A stretch of 52,239 bases of DNA from TMED8 sp038125725 (GCA_038125725.1 JAYPEK010000029.1:1-52239); one strand, 5' to 3'. Shown: positions 36,596 to 47,789, counted from the first letter of the stretch. Made by a program: numbers and translations. Notes: generated by a model from the letters alone, not told the origin.

Positions 36596-36931
36596 ATGGA
36601 CAAGACGCTGAAATTCGTATTGCTGGGCGAGAAGGGTGACGACGTCGTCGTCTCCTTCACCCGTTCCGGCGATAACCTGACCAGCGCCTGCACCTGCGAG
36701 GCCGGCAAGATGGAGATGTATTGCAACCACGTCTTCCAACTGCTGGCGGGCAAGGTGGCGCATCTGGTTTCCCCCAACGAGGCCGAGGTCGACCAACTGC
36801 CGGCGATGGCGTCCGGCACCGACGTGGCGGCCGCGCTGGAGGCCTTGATCCTGGCCGAAGCGGCGCTCGCCAACGCCAAGAAGAGCGTGGCGACGGCCAA
36901 GCAACAGCTATCGAAGGCGCTGCACGATTAA
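36596..36931 (+). CDS. Small SWIM-like zinc-finger protein
   Basis: 111 residues. The centre contains CTCEAGKMEMYCNHVFQLL, which fits the SWIM finger pattern CxC-x(n)-CxH with n = 8. The N-terminal part is beta-rich (LKFVLLGEKGDDVVVSF) and the C-terminal third is an Ala-rich helix (EALILAEAALANAKKSVA). SWIM fingers act in protein or nucleic-acid binding and usually sit in larger proteins; a stand-alone version this short is less common. It probably shares a transcript with the methyltransferase. Confidence 0.75.
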   Translation: MDKTLKFVLLGEKGDDVVVSFTRSGDNLTSACTCEAGKMEMYCNHVFQLLAGKVAHLVSPNEAEVDQLPAMASGTDVAAALEALILAEAALANAKKSVATAKQQLSKALHD

Positions 36932-37096
36932 TTTCGGCTAGACGATCTCGCCAAACCTTCAATCGATTGCTGACACAAGCCGGTCCACGGGTAATCCGGA
37001 CCGAAAAAAATTGATTCCGACTACAGCCGTATGCAATATATAACGAAACGGATAGGTGGCTGAGAGCGATCAGGTCTATTGCTCTGCGGTAGCAAC

Positions 37097-39166
<2,070 letters not shown>

Positions 39167-39175
39167 CGGCACCGA

Positions 39176-40759
39176 CTACGCCGGTGACATCTCCGCCATC
39201 AGCGCCTTCTTGTCGACCTTGTTGCCGGCGACGCGCGGCAGGTCCTCGACCGCGATGAAGCGCACCGGCACCTTGTAGGCCGCGAGGCCGCTTTCCCGCA
39301 GCATGTCCGCCAAGGCGTCTGCATCGACGTGTCGGCCCGGGACGGGCTGTACGAAGGCCCAGGGGACTTCGCCGTATTCCGCGTCGGGCGCGCCGACGAC
39401 GGCGCAGGCGAAGACGTCCGGGTGGCGGGCGATCTCGTGCTCCACGTCGGCGGGCAGGATCTTGAGGCCGCTCAGGTTGATGGTCTCCTTGATCCGCCCC
39501 ATTAATCTGAGCCGTCCGTCATCCGATAGCGTGCCGATGTCGCCGGTGGCGTACCAGCCATCCGTCCAAGCCGCATCCGTCGCCACGGCGTCGTTCCAAT
39601 AGCCCGATGCCGCGTAGGGCGCGGTGACCCAGAGCTCGCCGATCTCGCCCGGCGCCAGATCCTCGCCGCCGTCGCCGACGATGCGCGACCGGCACCCCGG
39701 CAGCGGCAGGCCGACGGCGCCGCTGAGCCGGGTTTCGGTGTTTTCGTCGAAATCCGCATGGGCGAAGCCGGGGCATTCCATCGACCCCGCGGCGGGGATG
39801 ACGCGGCAATCGGCGCCCGCTTCGAACGCGCAGCCGGCCCCCGTGTCGGCCGCCGCCGTGCCGACCCGGAGTGCCCGCAGCGTCGTCAGGTCGTAATCCG
39901 CCAACGGCTCCTGCGCCAGGCGCGCCAGGATCACCGGCACCGTGGTGGCGACGGTGACGCCTTCGCGCGCCACCAGTTCAAGCAGGTCTTTCGGGCGGTA
40001 GCTTGCCGGGAAGACGAAACGCGCCGGCGTCGCCGCCGAGGCCAGCCAGACCAGCACCCCGGCGGCGCCCGACATGGGCGAATAGATGCCGACGGTATCT
40101 TCGCGGGTGAGGCGCAGGCGCTCGCCGATGGCGCGCCCGACGCAGAGCTGCGCCGCCTCCGGCCATTCGCAGAGCTTGGCCAGCCCACTGGTGCCGCTGG
40201 ATGCGGTGATCAGCGACACCTCGTCGAAGGCGAAGGCGCGGGCCGGAATCTCCTTGAGCGCGGCCAGGTCGGCTGGTTGCGCGGTCAGTTCATCCCAATC
40301 CGGCCCGCCGGGGTCGATGCGCCGGCCGGCGAACGCGCTGTCGATCCATTGCCGGTCGTCATCGTCGAGGCCGTCGGGCGCGATGACGGCGAGGGCGGGT
40401 TCGGTCTGTTGGCGGACGTAGTCCAGTTCCCGCCGGCGCCATTGCAGCGGCGCGAAAACCCCCAGGATTCCGGCCTTCTTGAATGCAATGCGAAGCGCCA
40501 CCTCGCGGCAGCCGGCCGGCATGCGCACCAGGGCGCGGCTGTCGCGCGCTAGGCCCATGGAAATCAGGTTCGCGGCGATGCGGTCCGTCAGCGCATCGAG
40601 TGCCGCCCAAGTGAGCGAGCCGCTGCCGTCCTGGCAGGCGATGGTATCGGGCCACTGGCGCGCGTGATCGGCGTAGCAGCCGGCCTGGGTGTCCGGGGTC
40701 CAATGCCCGGCGGCCAGGTAGCCGTCGATCTCCGCCTGAGTGAGCAGCGTTGGTCGCAC
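39176..40759 (-). CDS. AMP-dependent acyl-CoA synthetase/ligase
   Basis: 527 residues of the ANL superfamily, activating a carboxylic acid to acyl-CoA through an acyl-AMP. The P-loop motif reads ITASSGTSGLAK; the A5-A8 regions include GEIGELWVTAPY, GYWNDAVAT, WYATGDIG and the hinge/LMGRIKETINLSGLKILPADVE; the catalytic C-terminal Lys lies in RVAGNKVDKK. The substrate is not predictable. It is followed upstream on the same strand by the enoyl-CoA hydratase (12 bp gap), so the order of transcription is hydratase then ligase, a beta-oxidation-type unit. Confidence 0.92.
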   Translation of the reverse strand: MRPTLLTQAEIDGYLAAGHWTPDTQAGCYADHARQWPDTIACQDGSGSLTWAALDALTDRIAANLISMGLARDSRALVRMPAGCREVALRIAFKKAGILGVFAPLQWRRRELDYVRQQTEPALAVIAPDGLDDDDRQWIDSAFAGRRIDPGGPDWDELTAQPADLAALKEIPARAFAFDEVSLITASSGTSGLAKLCEWPEAAQLCVGRAIGERLRLTREDTVGIYSPMSGAAGVLVWLASAATPARFVFPASYRPKDLLELVAREGVTVATTVPVILARLAQEPLADYDLTTLRALRVGTAAADTGAGCAFEAGADCRVIPAAGSMECPGFAHADFDENTETRLSGAVGLPLPGCRSRIVGDGGEDLAPGEIGELWVTAPYAASGYWNDAVATDAAWTDGWYATGDIGTLSDDGRLRLMGRIKETINLSGLKILPADVEHEIARHPDVFACAVVGAPDAEYGEVPWAFVQPVPGRHVDADALADMLRESGLAAYKVPVRFIAVEDLPRVAGNKVDKKALMAEMSPA

Positions 40760-40771
40760 CCGCGCCTATCC

Positions 40772-41557
40772 CTAGCGGCCCTTGTAGACGGGCTCGCGCT
40801 TCTCGGCGTAGGCCTTGAGCCCCTCCTGGCCGTCTTCCGATGCCATGCAGATGGCGTAGAGCTTCTTTTCGTAATCAATGCCGTTAAAAAGATCGGTTTC
40901 GGTCGAGCGCAACACCGCGTCACGACCGGCGACGAAGGCCAGTGGTGCTCGCGAGCCCAGCGTGCGGGCCAGTTCCTTGGCGCGATCCAGCAGCTTGTCC
41001 CGCGCATGCACCTCGGTCACAAGGCCGATGGCGCGCGCCGTTTCGGCGTCGACGGGCTCGCCCGTCAGGATCATCTGCATTGCCCAGCCCATGCCGACGA
41101 AACGCGCCAGGCGCTGGGTGCCGCCAGACCCCGGGATTTGGCCGAGGGTGATTTCCGGCTGCGCCAGCTTGGCGTTGTCGCTGGCGATGCGCACCGTGCA
41201 GCCGAGCGCCACCTCCATGCCGGCGCCGAAGCAATAGCCGTTGATGGCGGCGACGGTGGGCTTGCCCAGCCGCTCAATGACGGTCGGCAGTTCCTTGCGA
41301 AGGTCCGACTGCGGCCCCATTTCCGTTTCCAGCGTGCGCTTGGCGAGCTCGGGGATGTCGGCGCCGGCGGAAAAGGCCTTTTCGCCGTCGCCGGTGATGA
41401 CGATGGCGCGCACATTGTCGTCGGCCTCGGCGCCGCGTACGCAATCGAGCAGGTCGACGCGCATTTGGTGGCTGATGGCGTTGAGTTTCTCCGGCCGCCG
41501 GAACCTGGCGATCAGGATGTCGCCGTCCCGTTCGGTGACGATGTTTTCGTAGGCCAT
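40772..41557 (-). CDS. Enoyl-CoA hydratase/isomerase family protein
   Basis: 261 residues from ATG 41557, with AAGGGAGCG upstream. Crotonase features: the oxyanion loops AFSAGADIPEL and NGYCFGAGMEVALGC, and both hydratase glutamates (the Glu in GAGMEVAL and the Glu in AQPEITLGQIPGSGGTQRL). The presence of both Glu supports true hydratase activity. It is the first gene of the unit with the downstream AMP ligase and is divergent from the CaiB-type CoA-transferase across 134 bp. Confidence 0.93.
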   Translation of the reverse strand: MAYENIVTERDGDILIARFRRPEKLNAISHQMRVDLLDCVRGAEADDNVRAIVITGDGEKAFSAGADIPELAKRTLETEMGPQSDLRKELPTVIERLGKPTVAAINGYCFGAGMEVALGCTVRIASDNAKLAQPEITLGQIPGSGGTQRLARFVGMGWAMQMILTGEPVDAETARAIGLVTEVHARDKLLDRAKELARTLGSRAPLAFVAGRDAVLRSTETDLFNGIDYEKKLYAICMASEDGQEGLKAYAEKREPVYKGR

Positions 41558-41691
41558 GGTGTGTCGCTCCCTTTCGGCTGCCGCCCATGGGGATTTTGCC
41601 GGACCCAGGGGCGGCGTGAAAGCCCCCGGCTCACTTGCCACCCGGCGGACAGCGCGATACCGTCCCCCAACACCAGGGAGGAAACGCTACC

Positions 41692-42879
41692 ATGTCCGAC
41701 TATCAAGGGCCCTTGAGCCGCTTTACCATTCTCGATCTCACCCGCGTGCGCTCGGGCCCGACGGCCGTTCGGCACCTGGCCGACTGGGGCGCCAACGTGA
41801 TCAAGGTCGAGGCGCCGGCGGCGGTGGATAAATCCAAGGGCATGGGCGGTTCGCGCACCGGTCCCGACTACCAGAACATTCACCGGAACAAGCGTTCGCT
41901 TTCCTTGAACCTGAAGGAAGCCGAAGGGCTCGAGATCTTCAAGAAGCTGGTCGAAACCGCCGACGTGGTGGTCGAGAACTACCGCCCCGACGTGAAGGCG
42001 CGCTTGGGCGTCGACTACGACAGCCTGAAGGCGGTGAACCCGAAAATCGTCCTCGCCTCCATTTCCGGCTTCGGCCAGGACGGCCCTTATGCGCGCCGCC
42101 CCGGCTTCGACCAGATCGCGCAAGGCATGGGCGGGCTGATGTCGATCACCGGGCTGCCGGGCCAGGGCCCCGTGCGGGTCGGTATCCCCATCGCCGATCT
42201 GACGGCGGGCAACTACACCACCATCGCCATCCTGATCGCGCTTTTGGAGCGCGAAGCGTCGGGCGAGGGGCAGTGGGTGCATACGTCGCTCCTGGAAGCG
42301 ATGATCGCCATGCTGGATTTCCAGGCGGCGCGCTGGCTGGTGGCCGGCGACGTGGCGCCGCAGGCCGGCAATAACCATCCGACCTCGATCCCGACCGGCG
42401 TGTTCAAGACCAAGGACGGGCATATGAACATCGCCGCCGCCGGCGACATCATGTGGGACCGGCTCTGCGATGTGCTCGATGCCCCCGACATGCACGATCA
42501 TCCGGATTACGCCACGGCTCAGGCGCGCTCGGATAACCGCAATGGGGTCAACGCCGAGATCGAGACCTACACGGTGGAGAAGACCTCCGCCGAATGGATC
42601 GAACTGATGACGGAAGCGGGCGTGCCTTGCGGGCCGATCTATTCCATCGACCAGGTGTTCGCCGATCCGCAGGTGGAGCATGTGAATATGAAGCATCCCG
42701 TGCACCATCCGGAACTGGGCGACCTGAACCTGTTGGGCCAGGCCATCAACCTGAGCCGCTATCAGCCCAAGACCGGCATGCCGACGCCCGATACCGGCGA
42801 ACATACCGACGAGGTGCTGGAAAGCATCGGTCTTGACGCCGCCACCATCCAGGGCCTGCGCGAGCGGGGCATCGTCTGA
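41692..42879 (+). CDS. CaiB/BaiF family CoA-transferase (class III)
   Basis: 395 residues from ATG 41692 (GGGAGGAAA upstream). Class III CoA-transferases move CoA between carboxylic acids without a ping-pong intermediate. Typical segments: ILDLTRVRSGPTAVRHLADWGANVIKVE at the start, NIHRNKRSLSLNLKEAEG, VVVENYRPDVKARLG, ISGFGQDGPYARRPGFD, the catalytic Asp in PIADLTAGNY, and GVPCGPIYSIDQVFADPQV near the end. Together with the hydratase and two acyl-CoA ligases around it this indicates degradation of an organic acid through CoA thioesters. Confidence 0.95.
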   Translation: MSDYQGPLSRFTILDLTRVRSGPTAVRHLADWGANVIKVEAPAAVDKSKGMGGSRTGPDYQNIHRNKRSLSLNLKEAEGLEIFKKLVETADVVVENYRPDVKARLGVDYDSLKAVNPKIVLASISGFGQDGPYARRPGFDQIAQGMGGLMSITGLPGQGPVRVGIPIADLTAGNYTTIAILIALLEREASGEGQWVHTSLLEAMIAMLDFQAARWLVAGDVAPQAGNNHPTSIPTGVFKTKDGHMNIAAAGDIMWDRLCDVLDAPDMHDHPDYATAQARSDNRNGVNAEIETYTVEKTSAEWIELMTEAGVPCGPIYSIDQVFADPQVEHVNMKHPVHHPELGDLNLLGQAINLSRYQPKTGMPTPDTGEHTDEVLESIGLDAATIQGLRERGIV

Positions 42880-42929
42880 AGCCGGCCGGTCGTGCATGAG
42901 CCGGGGTTTTCTGCCATAATGGTTCGGTT

Positions 42930-43208
42930 ATGGCCCGAGCCAGCTACAAGAACCGCGTTCTCGTCGATATCGAGAAAAAACCCACGCCCGAGCGCCGCCT
43001 CAGCGGCGCCATGCATGCCGTCGACCAGGCCTTGTCCGACCAGCGCGCCGAACTGGCCAAGTTCCGCCGCAAGATGGACGAGTTGCGCGGCGTCATGAAG
43101 GACATGCAGAGCCATATCGACGATTATGCCGACAGTGTCGACAAGATCGACCTCGACGGCTTGCGCGAAACCGCGCAGAAGCTCAAGGGCGATGCGGACG
43201 ATACCTGA
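42930..43208 (+). CDS. Small helical protein of unknown function
   Basis: 92 residues. After a basic start (ARASYKNRVLVDIEKK) the rest is one long amphipathic helix with coiled-coil character (ALSDQRAELAKFRRKMDEL, then MQSHIDDYADSVDKIDLDG). No cysteines and no membrane segment. It overlaps the start of the following acyl-CoA ligase by 17 bp, so translation of the two is probably coupled. Not recognised. Confidence 0.75.
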   Translation: MARASYKNRVLVDIEKKPTPERRLSGAMHAVDQALSDQRAELAKFRRKMDELRGVMKDMQSHIDDYADSVDKIDLDGLRETAQKLKGDADDT

Positions 43209-44781
43209 ACTGTTCCAATCCGCCGCCGAGGCGGGTGTCACGATCGAGACCGACGGCGCGATCCACATCGCCGCCAGGGTCGAGCGGCAATCGCGCGCGC
43301 TGGCGGCGGGCCTGCGCGAGCTCGGCATTGGTGCCGGTGACCGGGTCGCCGCATGGCTGCCGAACCTGCCGGAATATTTGGCCCTACAGGCGGCGACGGC
43401 GCGCCTGGGCGCCATCATGGTCGCCGTCAACAACCGCTTCGGCGCGGCGGAAGTGGCGGACATCGTCGGACGCTCGGAAAGCAAGGCGCTGTTCGTCACG
43501 GACGAGGTGCGCGGTAAGCGCTACCGGGAAACGCTCAACGAGATCGACGCCGCCGCGCTGCCGGCGCTTCGGCACCTGGTGGTGATCGGCGGCGAGGCCC
43601 AATCGCCTTGGGACCATGTGACGGCGCAGGCATTCGACGATTTAGCTTCGGCGGCGCCGATGGACACGGACGCTTCCGCCCCTGACGCGCTTTCCAACAT
43701 CTTCACTACGTCCGGCACCACGGCGGCGCCGAAGTTCGCGGCGCACGATCAGAAGAATGTCGTCGGCCATGCGTCCGACGTGGTCGAGGTTTTGCAGATG
43801 CGGGCACCCGGCGTGGTGTCGCTGCAATTTTTGCCCTATTGCGGCGTCTTCGGCTTCGTGCAGGTGATCGCGGCGCTCGCGGCCGGCGCGCCGATGGTGA
43901 TGCCGACGGGCTTCGACGAACGCGAGGCCGCCGGCCTGTTGATCGAACGGAAGGCGACGCATCTGCTGGCCACCGACGACATGCTGCACCGGATGCTCGA
44001 ACCGGGCTGCGAGATCGGCGGGCCGGAGAAACCGTTTCCGTCGCTTCGCGCCGTCGCTTTCGCGCATTTCAACACCTACCTGGCCGACTTGCCGGCGCGC
44101 GCCGAAGCGCTCGGCATTCCGCTACTCGCCCCCTTCGGCATGAGCGAGGTGTTCTCCGTCTTCTCCATCCGGCGGCTCGGGCAATCGGCGGCGGACCGCC
44201 ACCGCGCCGGCGGCACGCTGGTCAGCCCTGGCGCCCGCGTCCGCGCCCGTGATCCCGAGACCGGCGCGATCCTGGCAGATCGTGTTCCCGGCGACATCGA
44301 GGTGACCGGGCCCTACCTGTTCCGTGAATATTTCGGCAACCCCGACGCCACCCGCGCCGCCATGACCGACGACGGCTACCTGAAAACCGGCGACGTCGGC
44401 TATACCGAGCCCGGCAACGCCTTCACCTACCTGCAACGCGCCAACGACACGCTGAGATTGTCGGGGTTCTTGGTCAATCCAGCCGAGATCGAGGCGGCGG
44501 TGATGGAAGCACCGGGGGTTTCGGACGCGCAAGTGGTGGCGGTGGGAACGTCCAAGGGCAACCGCCCGGTCGCCTTCGTGATCCCGGAGGCAGGTGCCGA
44601 AGTGGACGAGGCGCAGGTGATCGCATCAGTGGGGGCGGCGCTGCCGAAGTTCAAGACGCCGGTGCGGGTGATCCAAGTGGATGCCTTCCCCGTCACCGAC
44701 GGCGCCAACGGCACCAAAATCCAGCGTGCCAAGCTGCGCGCCATGGCGGAAGCGGCAATGGCGGCCGACGAAACGGCCTAG
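43192..44781 (+). CDS. AMP-dependent acyl-CoA synthetase/ligase
   Basis: 529 residues from ATG 43192, overlapping the preceding small gene. ANL-superfamily motifs: P-loop IFTTSGTTAAPKF, the aromatic/Gly region APFGMSEVFSVFS, GYLKTGDVGYTE, the hinge LQRANDTLRLSGFLVNPAEIE and the C-terminal catalytic Lys in GANGTKIQRAKLR. The substrate is unknown. It is distinct from the ligase at 39-40 kb, sharing only family motifs. The stop overlaps the stop of hisG on the other strand. Confidence 0.93.
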   Translation: MRTIPELFQSAAEAGVTIETDGAIHIAARVERQSRALAAGLRELGIGAGDRVAAWLPNLPEYLALQAATARLGAIMVAVNNRFGAAEVADIVGRSESKALFVTDEVRGKRYRETLNEIDAAALPALRHLVVIGGEAQSPWDHVTAQAFDDLASAAPMDTDASAPDALSNIFTTSGTTAAPKFAAHDQKNVVGHASDVVEVLQMRAPGVVSLQFLPYCGVFGFVQVIAALAAGAPMVMPTGFDEREAAGLLIERKATHLLATDDMLHRMLEPGCEIGGPEKPFPSLRAVAFAHFNTYLADLPARAEALGIPLLAPFGMSEVFSVFSIRRLGQSAADRHRAGGTLVSPGARVRARDPETGAILADRVPGDIEVTGPYLFREYFGNPDATRAAMTDDGYLKTGDVGYTEPGNAFTYLQRANDTLRLSGFLVNPAEIEAAVMEAPGVSDAQVVAVGTSKGNRPVAFVIPEAGAEVDEAQVIASVGAALPKFKTPVRVIQVDAFPVTDGANGTKIQRAKLRAMAEAAMAADETA

Positions 44782-45671
44782 CAAATTTTCTTCAAATCCA
44801 GTTCGAGAATTCCCTCGGCGCCGGCGGCCTTGAGGCGTGGCACCAGGGTGCGGACGGCGTGGGCGTCGACGACGGTCTCCACCGCCGACCAGCCCGTGTC
44901 GGAGAGCGCGTTGACGGTCGGCGCGTGCAGGCTCGGCAAAAGCGCCACGACGGCGTCGAGGTTGCCGGCGCCGACATTCATCTTCAGCAGTACCTTGTTG
45001 CGGGCCGCCAGGGCGGCCTCGATCAGGAGCGCGATCTGCTCGATCTTGGTGCGCTTGAAGTTGTCCTTCATGGCGCTTTTGTTGGCGAAGAAGACCGTGT
45101 GGGTCTCCAACAGGTCACAAACGATCCTGAGCCCGTGCGCGCGGATGGTGGAGCCGGTCTCGGTGATCTCCACCGCCGCGTCGGCCATGCCCTCGACCAC
45201 CTTGGCTTCCGTCGCGCCCCAGGAGAACTCGACCTTGGCATTGATGCCGCGCTCTTCCAGGTAGCGTTTGGTGTAGCCGACCAGTTCAGTGGCGATGGTC
45301 TTGCCTTCCAAGTCCTCGACCGACTGGATCGGGCTATTCTGATCGACCACCAGCACCCAGCGCGCCTTTTGATCGGAGGCCTTGGAATAGACCAGGTCGG
45401 AGACGATCTCCAACTCCTGCTCGGTGCCGGTTTCCATCAGCCAGTCGATGCCGCAGAGCCCGGCGTCCAGGTTGCCGCCGGCGACGTAAGGCCCCATTTC
45501 CTGGGAGCGCACCAGCGCGCACTCGATCTCGGCGTCGTCGATGCGCGGGAAATAGTTGCGCGACCGAGTGGAGATCGTCCAGCCGGCCTGCTTGAACAGT
45601 TCCTTGGTGGCGTCCTCCAGGCTGCCCTTGGGGATGCCCAGCCGCAGCTTGCTCGTCGCGTCGGCGTCCAT
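44778..45671 (-). CDS. hisG: ATP phosphoribosyltransferase, long form
   Basis: 297 residues from ATG 45671. It catalyses the first step of histidine synthesis, joining ATP and PRPP. The long form is recognised by the C-terminal ACT-like regulatory domain (LLKMNVGAGNLDAVVALLPSLHAPTVNALSDTGW onward), which binds histidine for feedback inhibition; HisZ is therefore not needed. Catalytic segments include LRLGIPKGSLEDAT, GLCGIDWLMETG, the PRPP loop AAVEITETGSTIRAHGL. The his operon is not adjacent. A hairpin with a T run lies 24-60 bp upstream (see terminator). Confidence 0.95.
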   Translation of the reverse strand: MDADATSKLRLGIPKGSLEDATKELFKQAGWTISTRSRNYFPRIDDAEIECALVRSQEMGPYVAGGNLDAGLCGIDWLMETGTEQELEIVSDLVYSKASDQKARWVLVVDQNSPIQSVEDLEGKTIATELVGYTKRYLEERGINAKVEFSWGATEAKVVEGMADAAVEITETGSTIRAHGLRIVCDLLETHTVFFANKSAMKDNFKRTKIEQIALLIEAALAARNKVLLKMNVGAGNLDAVVALLPSLHAPTVNALSDTGWSAVETVVDAHAVRTLVPRLKAAGAEGILELDLKKIC

Positions 45672-45694
45672 GGTGATGCTCCTGTCATTCGGGT

Positions 45695-45731
45695 CAAAAC
45701 GAAACGGGCCGCACCATAACGGCACGGCCCG
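45695..45731 (-). terminator. Hairpin with T run between copper chaperone gene and hisG
   Basis: CGGGCCG (minus strand, 45731-45725) pairs with CGGCCCG (45711-45705), with additional pairs inside, followed by GTTTCGTTTT. It should end the DUF2946-PCuAC transcript. It lies only 24 bp before the hisG start, so it may also affect hisG expression. Confidence 0.6.
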
Positions 45732-45757
45732 CTCTTCGCAATCTATGGGTGACCGGC

Positions 45758-46270
45758 TCAGCCGCCCATCTTGTGGTTCATCATCTGGCCCGGCTTCATC
45801 TTGCCCATGCCCTTCAACACCGGCATGTGCACCATGACGTCGCCGGCCTTTTCAAACGTGAGCTTGACCATGACCATCGAGCCTTCCTTGAGCGGCGCCT
45901 TCAGCCCCATGAACATCACATGGTAGCTGCCGGGCTTCAGCTCGGCCTTGCCGTGCATGGGCACCGGGATGAACGGCACTTGGCGCATGCGCATGACGCC
46001 ATTGTCGTTGATGTGGTTGTGCAACTCGACGCGGTTGGCCACGTCGGAGGCGGCGGACACCAGCTTGTCGGCGGCCATGCCGTGGTTGGCGACGGTCAGG
46101 AAAGCGCCGCCGTTCTTGGAGCCGGGCGGCGTGGCGCGCGCCCAGGCGCCCGAGATTTCAAGTTCTCCAACTTTCGTCATGTCGGCGGCCGGCGCCGGCC
46201 CGGCCAGGATCAGGAGGGCGAATAGGGTGATGAGTCCCGCCAGCGGCAGGGGGAAACGCAGGGTCTTCAT
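45758..46270 (-). CDS. Periplasmic copper chaperone PCu(A)C
   Basis: 170 residues: signal peptide (LPLAGLITLFALLILAGPAPAA) and a cupredoxin-like domain carrying the PCu(A)C copper ligands: His in VELHNHI, Met in GVMRMRQVPF, then about 20 residues later His and Met in SYHVMFMGLK. The motif H(M)x10Mx21HxM is well conserved. A Met/His-rich tail (MKPGQMMNHKMGG) may be a second copper site. Such proteins deliver Cu(I) to cytochrome oxidase CuA. It is 45 bp downstream of a DUF2946 gene on the same strand. Confidence 0.95.
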   Translation of the reverse strand: MKTLRFPLPLAGLITLFALLILAGPAPAADMTKVGELEISGAWARATPPGSKNGGAFLTVANHGMAADKLVSAASDVANRVELHNHINDNGVMRMRQVPFIPVPMHGKAELKPGSYHVMFMGLKAPLKEGSMVMVKLTFEKAGDVMVHMPVLKGMGKMKPGQMMNHKMGG

Positions 46271-46315
46271 GGATAAGTCCTTTCAGGAGTTCGTTGTTTC
46301 GGAATCGTCTGTGGG

Positions 46316-46696
46316 TCAGGCGATCCGAACCGGCGGCCCCCTGGGAAGGATTAGGGCGGTGCGCGGCTTTGCGACGCCGGTCTCGGCGGCGGGCAGGCGC
46401 GGGCGCTGGGCGGTGAACGTGACGGGTAGCGGCACGGAAAGCTCGACCGGCTTCATCGCCACCTTGGCCAGCACCGGACAGAGCGGGCAGGAATAGCCCG
46501 GCCGCTGCGGCTGGTCACCGTCGTCGGTGCGATCGACGGAGCAGATGAACTTGAGCGCCGCTTCCAACGACGTGTCCGCCGGAGCCGCCATGGCGAGCGG
46601 CACCAGGGCATGCAGCACCAGCGCCAGGATGGCGAGATGCGCCGCAATGCGGGTGCGCCAGCCGGGCCGGCGGAAGGTGGCGAGGTCGATGCTCAT
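46316..46696 (-). CDS. DUF2946 family protein
   Basis: 126 residues from ATG 46696. A basic start (FRRPGWRTRIAAH) leads into a hydrophobic segment (LAILALVLHALVPLAMAAPA), a signal peptide or anchor, and then the DUF2946 signature with two Cys in GYSCPLCPVL and an earlier Cys in FICSVD, ending PRGPPVRIA. The CPLC pair suggests metal binding. The family is often found with copper genes, matching the PCu(A)C gene downstream in the same unit. Confidence 0.85.
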   Translation of the reverse strand: MSIDLATFRRPGWRTRIAAHLAILALVLHALVPLAMAAPADTSLEAALKFICSVDRTDDGDQPQRPGYSCPLCPVLAKVAMKPVELSVPLPVTFTAQRPRLPAAETGVAKPRTALILPRGPPVRIA

Positions 46697-46769
46697 GGCA
46701 GGGTTCAATCTAATGGAAGGTTTGGAGAATGGGATGACATGTGTCAAGCGAGGGCGTAGAGTTTCGCCC

Positions 46770-47789
46770 ATGGTTGATATATTACGCACCCCCGTCGACG
46801 ATCCGGCCGTCTGGAAATCCGCTGAATTCCGCGATCCCGAGAGCTGGATTCGCCGCTTCACCCCGGCCGAGATCGCCGAGTTGGAAACCGCCGCCGGCGA
46901 GGTCATCGCATCCGGCCGCCCGCCCTTTGGGTTCGCTAGGGAAGATTTCGAACTGCCCGAGTTGGGCCCCAGGCTGGCCGAGCAGTTGCAGGTGCTGGAG
47001 AACGGGCGCGGCTTCATCTTCCTGCGCGGCCTCGACGTGGCACGCTACGACCAGCCGACCCTGCAGGCGATCTATTGGGGCATCTGCGCGCATCTCGGCA
47101 TCGGTATCTCGCAGAACGCCCAGGGCGAGTTGATGAGTGGCGTCACCAACTACGGCGACAAGTTCGAGGGCGATCCGTACCTTTCGAACATCCGCCTGCA
47201 CCGCACCACGCACGAGATTCATCCGCATACCGATAGCTGCGATCATGTAGCGCTGCTCTGCGTGCAGCCGGCGAAATCCGGCGGCGAAAGCGCCGTGGCG
47301 TCGTCGCTGGCGCTCTACAACGAGGTGCTGGAAAGCCATCCCGAATACCTGGAGCCCTTGTGCCGCGGTTTCCACCTGGACCTTGTCGGCAAGGGCACCA
47401 AGGAAAAGCAACTTAGCCATCACCGCATTCCGGTGTTCAGCTGGTTCGGCGGCAAGATGTCGGCGCGCTTCAACAAGCGCCAGATCGAACTGGGCGCCGA
47501 GAAGGCATCCGGCGGCCTCGACGAACTGGAACAGGCGGCGGTGGATTACCTGCGCGACATCTCCATGCGCGACGAATTCCTTTTGCCGATGGAATTCCAG
47601 CCGGGCGACATCCAGGTGCTCAACAACCGGGTCACCTTTCATGCCCGCAAGGCGTTCGAGGACGCGCCGGAGGCCAAGCGCCTTCTGTGGCGCATCTGGC
47701 TCAATGCGTTCGAGCCGCGCGCCATGGCGCCGGAATTCGCCAATCAGCTCAATACCGGCGCGCGAGGCGGCGTGCAAAAACGCGCCTAG
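46770..47789 (+). CDS. TauD/TfdA-family 2-oxoglutarate dioxygenase
   Basis: About 339 residues from ATG 46770; ATG 46734, with GGAG upstream, would add 12 residues. The 2OG-Fe(II) triad is visible: HxD in IHPHTDSCDHVALLC, the distal His in NRVTFHARKAFED, and an Arg for 2-oxoglutarate in RLLWRIWL. The N-terminal WIRRFTPAEIAELETAA and the RGFIFLRGLDVARYD segment are typical of this family. The substrate is unknown. It is 36 bp upstream of the SDR gene and may be co-transcribed with it. Confidence 0.9.
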   Translation: MVDILRTPVDDPAVWKSAEFRDPESWIRRFTPAEIAELETAAGEVIASGRPPFGFAREDFELPELGPRLAEQLQVLENGRGFIFLRGLDVARYDQPTLQAIYWGICAHLGIGISQNAQGELMSGVTNYGDKFEGDPYLSNIRLHRTTHEIHPHTDSCDHVALLCVQPAKSGGESAVASSLALYNEVLESHPEYLEPLCRGFHLDLVGKGTKEKQLSHHRIPVFSWFGGKMSARFNKRQIELGAEKASGGLDELEQAAVDYLRDISMRDEFLLPMEFQPGDIQVLNNRVTFHARKAFEDAPEAKRLLWRIWLNAFEPRAMAPEFANQLNTGARGGVQKRA

